Part shown: piece after piece, positions 11,802-24,974 of the stretch | Position numbering within the stretch: the first letter of the stretch is position 1 | Layout of the letters: every line of letters begins with the position of its first letter | Source of the DNA: Branchipolynoe longqiensis | Lineage: Eukaryota; Annelida; Polychaeta; Phyllodocida; Polynoidae | Assembly: GCA_030323885.1 (NCBI GenBank) | Contig: CM059192.1 | Span: 64,783,593 to 64,847,592 of the forward strand | Direction of reading: 5' to 3' | DNA length: 64,000 nucleotides | Made by a program: the position numbers and the translations under genes | Notes under the pieces: model-generated | Database searches by the model: none | Told to the model about the DNA's origin: nothing | Seen by the model: only the letters and a program-made list of their open reading frames with translations

Positions 11802-14575
11802 ATGGCTTTTCCTGTGTCAGGCTGTCCCCCCAAGCGCCCGAGGAAGGCCAATTTTGGGGACCGTGAAATTCAAGTCCTTTTGGACGAGGTGATGCTTAGC
11901 AGAGATATGCTCTTCTCTGCATTCAACAACACTATCACCCTGCAAGAGAAGAACCTTGCGTGGGACAAAATTGTGGATGCCATCAACGCATGTGGTGTTG
12001 CTAGGCGGTCGCGGTCGGAAGTAAAAGAAAAATGGAAGGCCATGAAGTCCGATGTCCTCACCCAGGAAAAAAAGGCCACAGACACGGGAGGAGGCCCCCC
12101 GACGCGTACACTACCCTACGACGAAAGCATCCAAAAGATTATAGGATTGCAGTCGAGCCTATACACGGGCGTGAGTGGTAAGTTTTTAGGGAACACTAAT
12201 GCATCCTGCGCTTATAGCAAGTAACTTTATTGGGCTATAGAATCAACGTAGTGTGAGGGCCACACTCTTACCTGCTAAGCATAACACAAGTCTTGTTTGT
12301 TATTTACACAATTTAATGGTGTATTAAAATCCAACATCAGTTAGTAGTTTCTCACTGGTGAGCACACTTTATGTTATCTTGAAATACAATACTGGAGTAA
12401 GGGCCATTACTAGGCATACGCGCGTACCGCAAAAGGTCCAAATCGTTTTGTCAGCAAAATAAAAAGAACAACTAATAAAGAAACAGACACACCGCCAGAT
12501 AAACAGAGAGACAATTGAAACCAGGGAATGTCAAAGAAATCCCCTGCCGAAATAAAGAGCTCACATCGTTAAAGGTCTAGGTACGTCGGTGACAGTGTGA
12601 CTAGTCCACTGTTAGGTCCCAAACATGACGTAATTGCCAATTCCTATCTGAACAGTCCAAGGGTGTCTTCACCCACAACATATATAATCAGGGCTAATCC
12701 TCTTTCTTTCTATAGTATATTCCAGCGTCATGTCCGGCCAGCTTTGCACGTATGTACAATCTTGTTCTTCAGGGAAAATAGGGTAACATCTGCTGCTATA
12801 TCATATGTGCCCTTACATATATTGAAAAATTACCCGCAAAGAGGCATCCAGCTGCGCAAAACATTATATTATATTATACAAAGCAAAAATGATATACCCC
12901 AAAAACCTTTTATGTCGAACAGCTGTAGCAACCCGTAAGATACTATCTATACCTTTGGGCCCGACTAGTATGAACTCATAGCGCACACATCGCTATCCAG
13001 AATGTTGTATTTAATACATCCGCATTGCACATTTTTGGTAAATTACCATGTCATTTGTAGTTGCACCAAATTGTTAACAAACTGCCCCGAAATTTGGTCA
13101 CATACTAAGCACGGGTTATGTAGCTATGACAATCGTTGTATTGAATATAGGAGTGTTGCGGATTTCTGCCAACTGACCATGTATTGTGAACACGTAGGGG
13201 CTAACTATTGATATCGCATCGCCTAAGTTGCCTACTGTAGCACACTATGTTCTTGACACCGAACAACAGAAAATACCGATATCTGTGACATGCCCAAATA
13301 GGTTAAAATAAAAAGCTAAACTTATATACACAAATAACAATCAATCATGCTCTTACATGTTACATCCCATAATCAACTATCAGTACCTCTGGGCCCTACT
13401 TGTATGAAATGACATCCGCCACATAGATATATCTATTATTGTATTGCTACCTACCCCACACACCCCTGCCCGCCATGGTCATGAAGGATACTCAGAAAGT
13501 CCAGAATCACAATCCCAATGTTGACGTATTGCAGGGCCATGTGATCTGCCGGTTGAACAGGAGGTGGAGATTGGGTGGTGTGAGTCTGTGGCGGATTGCG
13601 ACCCCGACACACAAGTGACGTCCTTCATGCTCAGCCAGCCAGACTGTGTGATAGCGGCCAACACGTACCGGCCTACCGTGAGGCAACCCGTCACGTCTAC
13701 GCCCACCCCATCACCGCCCATTGATATAGGCCGTATGTGCAGTTCCTCTCACACGCCGTGTTTTGTAAAAAAAAAAAAAAATTAAATGTGGTTTGCATCA
13801 CATCTAACTGGAACGTACATTAACTGTTACACTACTGCCACCCACGATTTTAGTACCTAATTTATTAAAGTGTTTCAGACAATTTAAAATACAATGATCA
13901 CTATTACCTATCCTTTGCATGGTCAATTTTTACCTTGTGCACTTTAACCTCTTTCATGCTAAAGAAGTGGTTGTGTAGTTTGCGCAATATATGTACACAC
14001 GAAGGGTGACCAATAGTAAATCAATCAATATTTGGAGCACCTAATGGGAATAATATGGCATGTGAAGTCGGCATGACCTCAATGAACCCTTAATGATGCC
14101 AACCCTATTTCAATTGTATAACTATTCCCTCCCTTCACTTTTGTCGTCATAATTAGACAACTCATTAGTCAAGCCAACAGAAAAGTTTGATATGGCTTGG
14201 CAGTTAATTTTTTATAGCAAATAATTTTGCACATACATAATCATTTTTTATGCAGATGCCTCCACTGTGACTGCAACCCCGGTGGCATACAGGGGGTCAC
14301 GTGCGAGAAGACGCAGGAGGATAGGATCGCCGACAGAGTTCCCTACTGAGAACGAAGAGCGTGCGTGCTTAATACGCTTGATGGAAAGCGGTTTGGCAAA
14401 GAACAATGCTAAGCTGGGTTTGATTGAGAGCTGTGTGGCAAAGAACAATGCTAAGCTGGGTTTGCTCGAAGCCCAGTGTGAAGGCCAGAGGGCACAGTCA
14501 GTTCTCCTGAAAAGCCAGTATCGCAGAGAACTACTAGAGATAGCTAAGTTGCAGACTAAGTTTGGACTCCACTAA
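11802..14575 (+). CDS. Harbinger Myb/SANT-like DNA-binding protein (three exons)
   Basis: Exons 11802-12177, 13535-13732 and 14256-14575 join in phase 1 at both junctions into 297 residues. Donors are G|GTAAGT and C|GTATGT; acceptors are TTGCAG and ATGCAG. The N-terminal half has a trihelix/Myb-SANT-like region (REIQVLLDEVMLSRDMLF, LAWDKIVDAINACGV, SEVKEKWKAMKSDVL). The C-terminus is helical with two repeated segments (AKNNAKLGLIESC, AKNNAKLGLLEAQ). In Harbinger elements this partner protein brings the transposase to the nucleus and to the terminal repeats. No stop or frameshift was found. An (ACT)n run lies just upstream (11720-11800). Confidence 0.8.
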
Positions 14576-15063
14576 CTGAAGAAAAACATTTAAAAATTGG
14601 CCTACAACTGTAGCCATGTTTTGTGTACTTTAATTGCCTTTACATTTCACAAGTATGTGTATCTACCGCAAACTGATGGTGGCCCGGCGATAAAAATAAA
14701 CACAAATATTGAACATATTTAGCATACTTTGCGTAATCACTGGACGCCACACAAAAGGCAATAGTTACTATGTTACATAAAAAATGTCACTGGACAACCA
14801 CATGGGGTCATAGTTTAGGCAAGCTTCACCATCCTTATTGTTAAAAATTTTACTTCAAATACCGCACACCCAACCCTTGTAACTTCTCAGTGATTTAATA
14901 TATATATACTGCTGAATAACATTGTCACGTCACTGTTTGGTGCACTGAAAATGGCCCAACATTTGAAACGTTGCCATATGCACGTGTACCCAGCGTAGAA
15001 GGGTTATTTACCCGCACAATACATACAGATTCATTATATATGGCGACGTTAGCACATGCTGAG

Positions 15064-18000
15064 TCAGAAGTAATTGTCAACCAGTCGCTGGCACGCAGCC
15101 TTCCCAACCTGAGAGCGGACCCGCTCAGACTGTTGGTAATTGTGTGGCCGCTCGTCATAGGGTTCATCTCGTTCCTCTCCATGTCGGTCGTCGTCCTCGT
15201 CAGAGTCCGCATCGGCTGGGACGTCTAGGTTGAGGCTTGTGGCTTTATTGTGTAAAATCACACAGGCCGTTATGACGCTGCAGGCTTTGACTGGATCCAA
15301 CCGCAGCCGACGCAAACAGTGCCAACGTCGTTTCAACACGCCGATGGACCTTTCAACAATACATCTAGCTCGCTTGTGACGTGTGTTGTATGCCCTTTGG
15401 TGATGGGAGTTTGGATGGAGGAAAGGGGTGAACAACCAGTCACGGAGCATATACCCGCTGTCCCCCAGCAGCAGGCCTGTGACAGGTTTTGCTTCCCCCT
15501 CGAAGACCTTGAAGAGGTACGACTCCCTGAGTATACGCGCATCATGCACGCTCCCAGGCCACTTCACGATACAGTCTATGAATTTGAGATCGCCATCACA
15601 AATCACCTGAAGAAAACACAGGGGGGAAAGGATGATGAATGAAAGTACACAACACATTTAGGATACTTGAGATATCGGTGATGTTAACAATCAAGCGCGA
15701 AATAATGCAATTGGCAGCAAACAGAGGTACCCTTGCAATTGAGGTACACAGGTAGCTCGGTTAATTTCTGTTCCCACCACAAAAAAAACAAACGGTACAA
15801 ATATAGCTGGCGAGAAATTCGTTTCCCATGTCCCTTACACCACAATACAAGTCGCCTTAATTTGGGGAGTTGGGTTACTTTGACCTAACAGTGCAGTTTA
15901 TATAAAGGTAGTTAATATAGGGAAATACCAAAAAACAAATACAAATTATGGGATGTGAGGGAGTATACAAAATAGATATGTACAATAAACTGTTTGTGGC
16001 CATTATCGACTAGACAAAAAACAAATTTGCACTAGAATTTACCTGCACATTGATGGAGTGGTAGTGTTTTCGATTAACGAACTCATGCTCATAATCCCCG
16101 GGCGCCTGGATACGGATCTGGGTCCCGTCGATGCACCCAAACACGTTGGGAAATCCACAGGAGGTGAAGATTTGCAGTTTCATCCATTCGGCAGCCGCCT
16201 GTGTTGGCAGTCTAACACTCTGGGGGAGTTGAAGTATGAGTGCCTCCGTGACCCGAGGGATAGTCCGAGAAACGGTGGACTGATCCACGCCAATCAACTC
16301 CCCGCAGACATGCGTAGAAGCGCAGGGCGATCATTACCTGAAACATAATTGTTGGGATGAACAGGACATTGCTACATTGTACGAACTTTGGTCATAGTAG
16401 TATTAGGTCATCATCATCATCATCATGCTGTCGGTCGCGATGCGACAAAGACTGCTTTCATTACTTGACTGCCGCTCTCCATTTAGCTCTCTGCTGTGAG
16501 AGTTGCGTCCATGAGTCGGTCTTAATGTCTGTATTTCATGAAAGCTGCCTGCAAAAGTGTTGAAGTGCTGCTGACTTTTGCAAGTTACCAACGGCACTCT
16601 CTCGGGGAGCAAATAGAGGTTTCACACCGGCAAGAACATGTCAAGACAGGCGTAAAACTATTTGTCCCTGCAGTGGCTGGTCGGGAGATGTTGGGAGTTC
16701 CATACATCAACCGCCCTTAATGCTGCCACAGTGACATGGTTTTCTGTTCAGGGTTTGCTCCCTTAGCCTTCGGTTCTGTCAAGGACCTGTACCACAAGGC
16801 AGTGGTTTACAACTCTGCAAGGCAGGGTCGTCAAACTCCCTGAGGTATTGCTATACCTGCAATACCTGCATACCAACTAGTATTAGGTAGGAAACCCATT
16901 ATACATGACAGACATTGTTTATTTGAAAGCGTCACTGCTGCAAAAGATCATAATATTTGTCGATCTAGTTTAGGACTAATCTGATTAACATTAATGGAAT
17001 TCCAGAAAGCGTAGCCTAAACATTTTTTCTATGTGTATTCCAATCAGTTTGTTGCTAGGTGGTGTGCTTTTAGATATATTTAATTTTTTTATATAAATGC
17101 GGTACCCACAGCATTGGGAGGAAAGGAAATGCTATCGCCCATTGAGTATGGCGATACGCCTAGGCCAAAACTGGCATTTGAGTCAAAATAACTAGGAATA
17201 CATAGCAATTTGCCATCATACTGGAACGCACCACGCACTGTAATAATATACAGCATATGTTTAATACAGAACTATCCATAAACCATATAATGTAAATAAA
17301 TATATGATTAACATAAAAACATCTGACTGCCTATGGGTCAAACACTAGATTGACACCTTGATTTGTCCTGTCATGAGAGTGGATACAGCAGTTCATAGAG
17401 AACTTGGCACAAACCACCTTGCACTATCATTGGGAATTTCTGACACACATAATATTTGTTTGTGTACGTAGCAACACCAATAAAGAACTAAACGGTTTAA
17501 AATGTTTTCCTTATCATAGAATTACGGGTTTTGAGAAATCTATTGGCCGTTATAAAAATATTCACCCCGTTCTTGTAGTACACGGTGGAGCGACAATGTA
17601 GTGTCAATACGGGTGAACAAAGCTGTATTATGGAGCAGGAAACAGAAACTGTGGTTCCATGTTCCAAAGGCAAAATATATTGGGTCACATTTGGTGAAAT
17701 GCCAAACACTGCACACCTACAACATTGGAGGGGGGGGGTAGTAAGTAAGCCGTAGATGTCATTTATAAATCAGATAAAACTAGTGGTATTATTATATTTT
17801 TTTACTCAAATGTAGCGGGGAAATAATAATACATATGTAACACTTAATTGTTCCTTCTTAGATAGTGACATTAGCATCGCCTTTAAATAACCCCCTATTT
17901 CAACCGTTTGGAAATCACCTGTGTACTGCGGTAACGGAGTGATTCATTTATCTACAACTGAGGAGGCCTTGAGTGGCGAGCTTAGCATCTAGTAAATGGT

Positions 18001-18270
18001 TTTAAGTAATTTTTAATGGTTCAATCCATCAATTAACAGAATTGTTCCTACCTGCAGCAGCGGGGGAAGGGATCCCAACCGGTTAGGCAGATTGATTTCC
18101 TGTGCAACCGAGTCTGTGATTGAAATAATGTCCTGTCGCCTGAACCGGTACTTCTCGTAAATCTCTTGATCATCATAGTTATCAAACGGATGGTACGATC
18201 ACGGAATATTCGGTTTCTGTGGACCAAACGCCTTCCAAAGTACCGCCGATATACAAACAACTCCATCATC
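15064..18270 (-). pseudogene. Harbinger DDE transposase (HARBI1-like), three exons, frameshifted
   Basis: Exons read from the right: about 18270-18052, 16337-16043 and 15606-15064, joined in phase 0 with donors CAG|GTAGGA and CAG|GTAAAT. All three acidic residues of the DDE_Tnp_4 fold are visible: Asp in FGCIDGTQIRI, Asp in LLGDSGYMLRDW and Glu in ARCIVERSIGVLKRRW. Exon 1 has a one-base loss near 18193, just before HPFDNYDDQEIYEKYRF. Exon 2 has a small deletion and frame change between RFYA and VCGELIGVDQSTVSR, near 16308. The catalytic core is therefore intact but the N-terminal region is broken. A LINE-D fragment occupies part of intron 1. Confidence 0.8.
16409..16877 (-). mobile_element. 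LINE-D/SINE fragment with 11-bp target duplication
   Basis: TAGTATTAGGT occurs at 16398-16408 and 16878-16888, flanking a 469-bp unit. On the minus strand the unit ends in a (ATG)n tail. It is nearly identical to 62916-63645. The tail and long target duplication indicate target-primed reverse transcription. No protein domain is safely recognised. Confidence 0.8.
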
Positions 18271-18429
18271 AACACACTAACCTAAGACTAACACCGCTGT
18301 AAACCAGATATTTGCTGGTGTTAGAATCTCCGATTTTAAATGCGCGATGTTTGCCTAACACTGCTCCATGCATAACAACTTTTCCGCGCTAAACCAGAAA
18401 TCCCGCCCTAAACGTGTTTTGACTCGCTA

Positions 18430-19000
18430 ACACTGCTCCATGCATATGGCCCCTGAAATCTGCAATTCCGTGCCCGACAAAAAACGGAATGCTGAAAAGT
18501 GAAGACTTCACAACGCATAATGATTGAATCAATTGCTTTTCTATGCTTGGGAAATTACGTCTCGTGGCCTGCCCAGTGAAGTTAGATAAATTGTACTTTT
18601 TCTCCAAGAATTGGTGTAGCCTTTCAACATATACCTTTTTCAACATATACCTTTTGAAATGTCTTTCATATACTTAGTTCTGGTTTCACAAACTGACCCA
18701 ACTTTTCCGGATCTTGCATACATCAATTTCATCAACACTGAAAGTCTTTGACAAAACATCACCTATTATTTTCCATGTCATTGGGAGATTTTGATTTGCT
18801 CGCTTCTGATATAACCCAGTATTTTGCATGAAAGTGTATATCACTTCATTGGTTAAGGAATCTGCATCAGTAGCTGCCAGCTCTGCTAGAGCCAGATGAC
18901 GTGGACTGGTTGTGGTTCTGGATGGAGGATCAGCACTGTCTGCTTTGGTGGATGTGGAAGCCGTAACTGGAAGACCAAATGAATGACTATTACATAACAT
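18430..19000 (-). other. Weak coding-like region interrupted by Harbinger
   Basis: Two minus-strand open stretches, 18686-19000 (104 residues, ending KTFSVDEIDVCKIRKSWVSL) and up to 18646 (KVYVERLHQFLEKKYNL and on), look mildly coding but are separated by stops. The Harbinger element is inserted at the left end. No family was recognised; a decayed gene or an unknown element are both possible. Confidence 0.25.
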
Positions 19001-19139
19001 TCTCTGAATGAAGTAGGTCCATTATTCAGGGGGTCATGGAAGACAATTCATTAATAGAAAGACTTAAATTTATTGTAACTGTTGACTAAAATTTTGCCCA
19101 ACCAGACATGTTCAAAAGACTCACATTTACTTAAGAAGG

Positions 19140-19325
19140 GGGTAAATTTACCTAAAAAGCCCACAAAAACATAATATATTTACCCAAATTAGTATTATTC
19201 AATTTACAAACTGGCCAAATTGACCTAAAAAGCCTACAAGAACATAATATATTTACTCACATTATTATTATTCAAGATACAAACTGGGCAAATGGACCTA
19301 AAAAGCCCGCAAGAAAGTAGACAAA
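19140..19325. repeat. Short tandem repeat, about 70-75 bp x 3
   Basis: Three units share CCTAAAAAGCC, CATAATATATTTAC and CAAACTGG. From 19325 to 19985 nothing recognisable is seen. Confidence 0.7.
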
Positions 19326-19989
19326 TGACTTAGAAAATAACAACCATGAGCACACTGCCTGAGCACATGGCATTTGTTTAGTAAATCAGGTAACAGGATT
19401 CTGGTCATGTGACCATGGTCGGCACATAACACCGACGATCCGGCCCAAACTATGTAACCAGCCAAGGCCAGCCAGCATGACCATGGCTATGATCGGAGCA
19501 TAAAAACATTACTTCGCACAATGAAATCACAATGAAACTTTATCATAATTAAGAAAACATGTTTATCTAATGTCCTATATACCTTTGAAAAGATCTTGAA
19601 TATCCGATTGTTGTGTATTGATGAGTGAAACATGAGCACAATTTCGGAGTCGACAGTTCATAAACAATGACAAATCGAAAACGAGGTGAAAGCCAAGATA
19701 GTCTTCTACGTCATAGCATATAATCTGTAAGGAATTCCCCCAGATAGCCAATGAAAATAGACAATCAGGGGAAGCCTCCCACCAACATTTCGGTCGCCCG
19801 CACTGGAAGGGTCAGAGAAAGTGACCACCGCAGTCTGCTACTGATGTCCAAATCAAAACAATTTTAGCCGTTCAAAACACACCGACGATATGTCCAAGCT
19901 GGTTTGAACCATGATTATATGATTTAGAAATGTGTAAATTACACAGCTATACTAGTTTTACCGACTGCTATTGCCATTTACTTAGATTT

Positions 19990-20245
19990 TCTGCCTCCGT
20001 GGGGAACCGGGGTAGAATAGTTCCCTTGCACCCCCTTGCAGATTGTAAAAGGCGACGAATGGGGTGGCTCGTTTGCCGTGAGTCACAGCTCGTGTCGGTG
20101 GAGGAAGGGATCCTGGTGCATGAGGACTGCAAGGGGCCAATGCTCCCTGTGGATCAACACTGCACTTTGGCCCCGACTTCACCTAGATGAGGGGTTGGAC
20201 TGGCCCGGTCCAATCAATCGGCTGGTCACGCCAAGCCCTAGGAGT
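19990..20245 (+). repeat. Interspersed repeat, SINE-like, copy 2
   Basis: Matches 3640-3886 in opposite orientation and shares the core TTGTAAAAGGCGACGAATGG and GTGAGTCACAGCTCGTGTCG. The end is near TCAATCGGCTGGTCACGCC. The two copies differ by scattered substitutions. Confidence 0.55.
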
Positions 20246-20339
20246 AGAATTATGAAGAATGACCCTATTTACATCACTAATAATATAATATATATATATA
20301 TCATATAATATTTACCTAGAAAATTCTTCACTACTCCTA

Positions 20340-22484
20340 GAAGGTGGTGCCTTCATAAACAGAGAACATGTCGTGGCCGTATTTTTTTACCTTGAAAAGG
20401 TGTACGACACGACATGGAAGTACGGCATCCTGACGGATTTGTTTAATATGGGGTTTAGATGGCACTTGCCCATTTTCATTTCTAAATTTCTATCAAACTG
20501 GGACTTTAGAGTTTGGGTCAATGCTACCCTCTCTGATCCTTTTGATCAGGAGATGGGAGTACCTCAGGGTAGCATTCTATCTGTTAGCCTTTTTGGCATT
20601 AAAATTAACAATATAGTAAAATCTATAAAGAGTACTGTATCCTGCAGTCTCTATGTAGATGACTTTTTAATATGTTATAAAGGTAAAAATATGAACACTA
20701 TAGAACGGCAGCTCCAATTAAACATAAATAGCCTTTCCTCATGAGCAATGGAAAATGGTTTTAGATTCTCCAATCGAAAACCGTTTGCATAAAAGTCGTC
20801 AAAGAGACCAAGTTTTTAGGAGTCATCTTTGACAACAAATTATCTTTTATCCCTCATATTAAGTATTTAAAGTCCAGATGCCTTAAGGGACTGGACATTT
20901 TAATAGTTCTAGCCCACACACAGTGGGGAGTAGACAGCACTGTCCTGCTCCAATTATATAGAACATTAATACGTTCAAAATTGGACTATGGCTCTATTGT
21001 TTATAGTTCAGCCAGGAAATCATACATATCACAGTTAGACACTATACACTATCCAGGCCTTCGGGTGGCCCTGGGGGCGTTTAGAACCTCGCCCGTCCAG
21101 AGCCTTTATGTCGAAGGCCGAGAGCCTTCCCTTAAGAGTAGAAGGCTCAAACTGTGTATGTAATATGTGATAAAATTAAAAGGAAATATTTTAAATCCTG
21201 CATATAACTACATTTTTATGCCAACATATGAGCGCCTCTATGAATCAAGGCCAACATACATAAAGCCGTTAGGCCTCAGAATAAAGCCTCATTTGGAGGT
21301 CCTGAGGGCAAATCTACATAACATAGCACCCTCACAATATTCAGATGTTCCTCCCTGGCAGCTGAGGAAACCAAACATCCTCCTCCAGCTGCCCATGTCG
21401 AAGAAATCTCAAACGCACCCCCTTTCATATCATGAAAGCTTTATCGATGTGCGAAGTGCTTTCATCTCCCGCCTAGCCGTCTACACTGATGGGTCAAAGA
21501 CAGACAACAGAGTCTCTGCGGCAGCAATCGTCCACGGATGTGAATTAGGTACGCGTATTCCAGATCAGAGTTCCATCTTTACTGCTGAGGCACGAGCACT
21601 CCTACTCGCGTTAGAGTGCATAAATTCATCATTTTCATTGACTCTTTTTCCTGCCTTCAGGCTTTAAACAATAGGAAACTGGACCACCCAATACTACTCA
21701 AAGTACTCATTAAACTAAACTCTCACTCACTAGCAAAATTTGACATTCACCTATGTTGGGTGCCCAGTCATGTGGGTATCCCAGGAAATGAGAGAGCAGA
21801 TCAAGCGGCCACTCGAGCCCTGACTGCTCCTTTGGAACACTGTCATATTTGCCACTCTGATCTGAAACCTACCATTCAAAAATACATTTGGAACCTATGG
21901 CAGATCGAATGGGATGAACACCCAAACAACAAACTCCATAGAATTACCCTCTCCGTGAATGGACTGCTGCAGAGTCACCTGGAAGGGCGACACGACCAGG
22001 TTGTTTTAAAAAGATGCCATATTGGCCACTCGTGGCTAACACACATTTTTCTGCTCAAGGGGGACCCTCCCCCTGAATGTATTGGATGTCAGTCCCCACT
22101 GACATTAAAACACACTTTATTAAACTGTGTGGATTTCATGGCCCTGCGCCAACAATTTTACACTGCAAACAACATGCATGATCTATTTACTAAAGTAAAA
22201 CAAGAAAACATTTTAGCCTTTTTGAGGGCAGTTGGTTTGTACCACCTCATATAGGTTTTTAAACAAATTTCATCAGTGAATAATACTATCATTTAAAATT
22301 TTATTTAGCTTGACCAGAAACTATTATGTTTGTGAGTTTACAAAATTCATGAGTGTCCATTGACACAAAATTGATTGTATGCTTTTACATGTAAAAGCGA
22401 TGGTTTGAACAAAAACAAACATTTCTCGCCGTGAATATGGCCTATGCTGCCGACACGGTGTAAAGCAACCACCAATCAATCAAT
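20340..22484 (+). mobile_element. LINE-A copy: RT, RNase H, HCCH finger and tail
   Basis: This is the longest 3' part of LINE-A here. The RT starts mid-domain (AVFFYLEKVYDTTWKYGIL), has GVPQGSILSVSLFGI and the catalytic SLYVDDFLICY, then a stop near 20743. RNase H follows from about 21480 (YTDGSKTDN, TAEARALLLALE, WVPSHVGIPGNERAD). Relative to the copy at 36478 about 19 bp are missing near 21620, shifting the frame. ORF2 ends at 22254 after the HCCH finger, and a 3' UTR with CAAT tail follows to 22484. The copy is 5'-truncated and defective. Confidence 0.9.
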
Positions 22485-22515
22485 TGCTTGAAGGTACTTT
22501 CTGCATGGTCTGATG

Positions 22516-23178
22516 TTATTCGGGGGTTATCTCGAAACCGGCGAATTCCACGACGTCCTGGCAGAATACAATTTTTTCTGGATTTAGATTGATCCCATGG
22601 TTCCCACAGGTGTCAAGCCACTGGACAGCCTGGAAGAAGCTTTCTTCGATTGTGTCGGCCCTGAGGAGGACATCATCCACACATTTCGTCTTGTTTGGGA
22701 TATCAGAGATGATTTGATCATAGCGCGTGATGTAGCCATCACCGGAGGCAATGTAACCCTGAGGTGCGGTTTTGTAGCGGGAGCGGCCCCAGGGTGTAAT
22801 GAAGGTTGTCAAGTGATGATCCTCCTCATGGATCGGCAGGCTATGGTATCCGTTCCAGGCATCAAGGACAGTTTTCTTCTTGCCATGTGGCATTGATCGG
22901 GCTTGGTGAAATGGTGAGGGTGTGTGGTGGGTATCACATGAGGCATATACATTGAGAGGCTGGAAGTCGACGGTACGGCGAGGCATACCATTCTTCTTTG
23001 CACATAACACCATCCTGTGGCACCAAGTGACGGGTTCGCCGATGGGAACTGGTTCCAGCACACCTAGGCGGACGCCTTGGTTGAGCCCAGCTTTGATGTC
23101 ATCCCGCCAGTAGAGCGGTACTGGTATGGGTGTGTGGTGGGCGACTGGTTCTGCATCTGGGTCTACCACCAGCGTCAT
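22516..23178 (-). pseudogene. Gypsy-like reverse transcriptase
   Basis: RT motifs include LGVLEPVPIGEPVTWCHRMV, RRTVDFQPLNVYA, TVLDAWNGYHSLPI, TAPQGYIASGDGY and the catalytic CVDDVLL box (a variant of YVDD). It stops at VVEFAGFEITPE, so the RNase H part is missing. Only the 5' two thirds of the RT region remain. Confidence 0.8.
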
Positions 23179-24158
23179 GGGGGTCCATCCATCAGGGGCA
23201 GCGGTTGGTGCTCACATGTGTTGAAGGAGCTGGCCTTGTAGTGGTCCGATAGATATTCTTGCAGCTTTGTACGGTTAACTTCGGTAGCAGGGAATGGCAT
23301 CCTAGTTGGGGCTGAAGGCGGTCTTTGACATCTTGTGCCGCTGTTGCTCTGGATGCTATTCATTCTGGAGCTGTGATACCGCCTCAGTGTTGCCTTCGTG
23401 GGCATGGGTGCATCTGTTGCTCCGCCTACTCGGGGAAAGCTGTCTGAGATTACGCCCAAGGAGACACAAGCTTCCCTACTGATAAAGAGTTTATCAGAGG
23501 CATCTGTCACATATGTCATTTGTCTGGTTTCTACATGGTTGCCTTGTTCATCCTTGCCCGAGATGCGAAGGATTGGGGCACCGATGATGATGCCCTTGTT
23601 GTTGGCGGCATGCATCTTCAGTGTGACTGGTATCAAATCGGTCTGGCGATGGATGACCTTTATGCCTGCGAGACAGCTTTGGCAGCCTGTGTCGGCCATG
23701 GCGGGATGAACAGCTGTTCTTGAGCTAGTCTTGAGGGTGAAGCTGAGGGCACTGTAATCGTCATTGTTGACTGAAACAGTGAGATTGATGAATGACTGAG
23801 GTCTTGAGTTTTTCTGACTCCAGGTGTCAGATAGCTGGTCATGAAGGTGGTCATCAAGAGAGATTGATCTTCCACTATTTTGTTCTCCAGACATCGTGAT
23901 GACACATAGGGCATCAAACATGGCACCTTCACCATCAGTAGGGCCGGGTGGGTTGGTGCCCGAGGTTGTGTGTGTAGGTACCCTTGGCTTGTCCTTGCTA
24001 TGGCACACACTCCCGAAGGGGTGGTCACGGTTGCAGTGCGTGCACCTGTGACCATATGCAGGGCATTCTTGCTTCCGGATGTGGGTTGGAGCACTCTTGC
24101 CATGTCCTTTCTTCCCGCAGTATGAGCAAGTGTCTGCAGGATTTCCCCTCATGTTCAT
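23175..24158 (-). pseudogene. Gypsy-like zinc knuckle and aspartic protease
   Basis: The N-terminus has cysteine/histidine clusters (CSYCGKKGHGKS, YGHRCTHCNRDH) of the nucleocapsid type. The retropepsin active-site triad region is MADTGCQSCLAGI. Downstream the frame ends in a run of C, where one base appears to be missing, so the following RT is read in a different frame with an ATGA overlap. The gene is broken. Confidence 0.75.
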
Positions 24159-24662
24159 CAGTTTGTTTCACTGATACGTGCTGCCCGCTGCTTCCATGGT
24201 GTGAATCGACAAGGAGGGATGGTGAGCATTTTCCTGCTTATTTGGCCTCCACAAACTGGAAGACCTCCTCCAGTGTCATATCCTGGTTTTTCTCGCCTAG
24301 TAGGTCGAGCTGAATTTCCGGATCGGCGATGCCCCGCGTGAGGATGTCGCGAAGGATGGCTTCAGTGTAGTTGATGTCTGATTCACAGTTCTAGCATTTT
24401 AGCAAGAATTTGCAGATTCCTCCTTGGCCATGGAGGCGAGCTCCAAAACTGCGCCCTGCTTCATCTCGGGCCTGACGCATGTTGTGTAGTTTTGCCCGTG
24501 CCACCATAGAGTTCTCCTCGCTAACCGCTAGCTTCATGGCAGCCAGAATCTCATCCACAGTCTTATCGGTGAGTGTACCGGTGGATCGTGTGAGGTGTCT
24601 GCATATGAGTTCATCACAACATTCCAGCAATTGCACGACTCGTTCTCGACCAGTGATCTTCA

Positions 24663-24974
24663 TGGAATAAAGCCTCACTTGGAGGCCCTGAGGGCAAATC
24701 TACATAACATAGCACCCTCACAATATTCAGATGTTCCTCCCTGGCAGCTGAGGAAACCAAACATCATCCTCCAGCTGGCCATGTCGAAGAAATCTCAAAC
24801 GCACCCACTTTCATATCATGAAAGGTTTATCGATGTGCGAAGTGCTTTTAGTTCCCACCTAGCCATTTACACTGATGGGTCCAAGACAGACAATAGAGTC
24901 TTTGCGGCAGCAATCGTCCACAGATGTGAATTAGGTACGCGTATTCCAGAACAGAGTTCCATCTTTACTGCTGA
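24663..24974 (+). mobile_element. LINE-A internal fragment (start of RNase H)
   Basis: Matches 21286-21590 of the longer copy, including YTDGSKTDNRVFAAAIVH. It is cut on the left by the Gypsy remnant and on the right by a tRNA-derived SINE. Confidence 0.85.

Larger units (their letters stand above)
10670..18452. mobile_element. PIF/Harbinger DNA transposon with both genes and intact ends
   Basis: The left end reads GGGCCATATGCATGGAGCAG and continues GTGTTAG. The right end at 18452 is its exact reverse complement, giving 26-bp perfect terminal inverted repeats. The 3-bp CTG is duplicated on both sides (10667-10669 and 18453-18455), matching the CWG target preference of animal Harbingers. Inside are a plus-strand Myb/SANT-like gene and a minus-strand DDE transposase, the normal convergent pair of this superfamily. 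A LINE-A tail (11443-11607) and a LINE-D fragment (16409-16877) have inserted within it. Length is 7783 bp. Subterminal copies of the TTAACACTG-like motif occur near both ends. Confidence 0.92.
22500..24662 (-). mobile_element. Ty3/Gypsy-like LTR retrotransposon remnant
   Basis: Minus-strand gag-pol order is visible: a gag-like piece (24391-24662), a CCHC-type knuckle and aspartic protease (23175-24158) and an RT (22516-23178). No LTRs, RNase H or integrase were found, so both ends are lost. The left boundary meets a LINE-A tail and the right boundary meets a LINE-A internal fragment. Confidence 0.8.

Noticed and set aside
15064..18270. Host HARBI1 gene
   Set aside because: It lies inside perfect terminal repeats with target duplication and has frame changes, so it is the element's own transposase.
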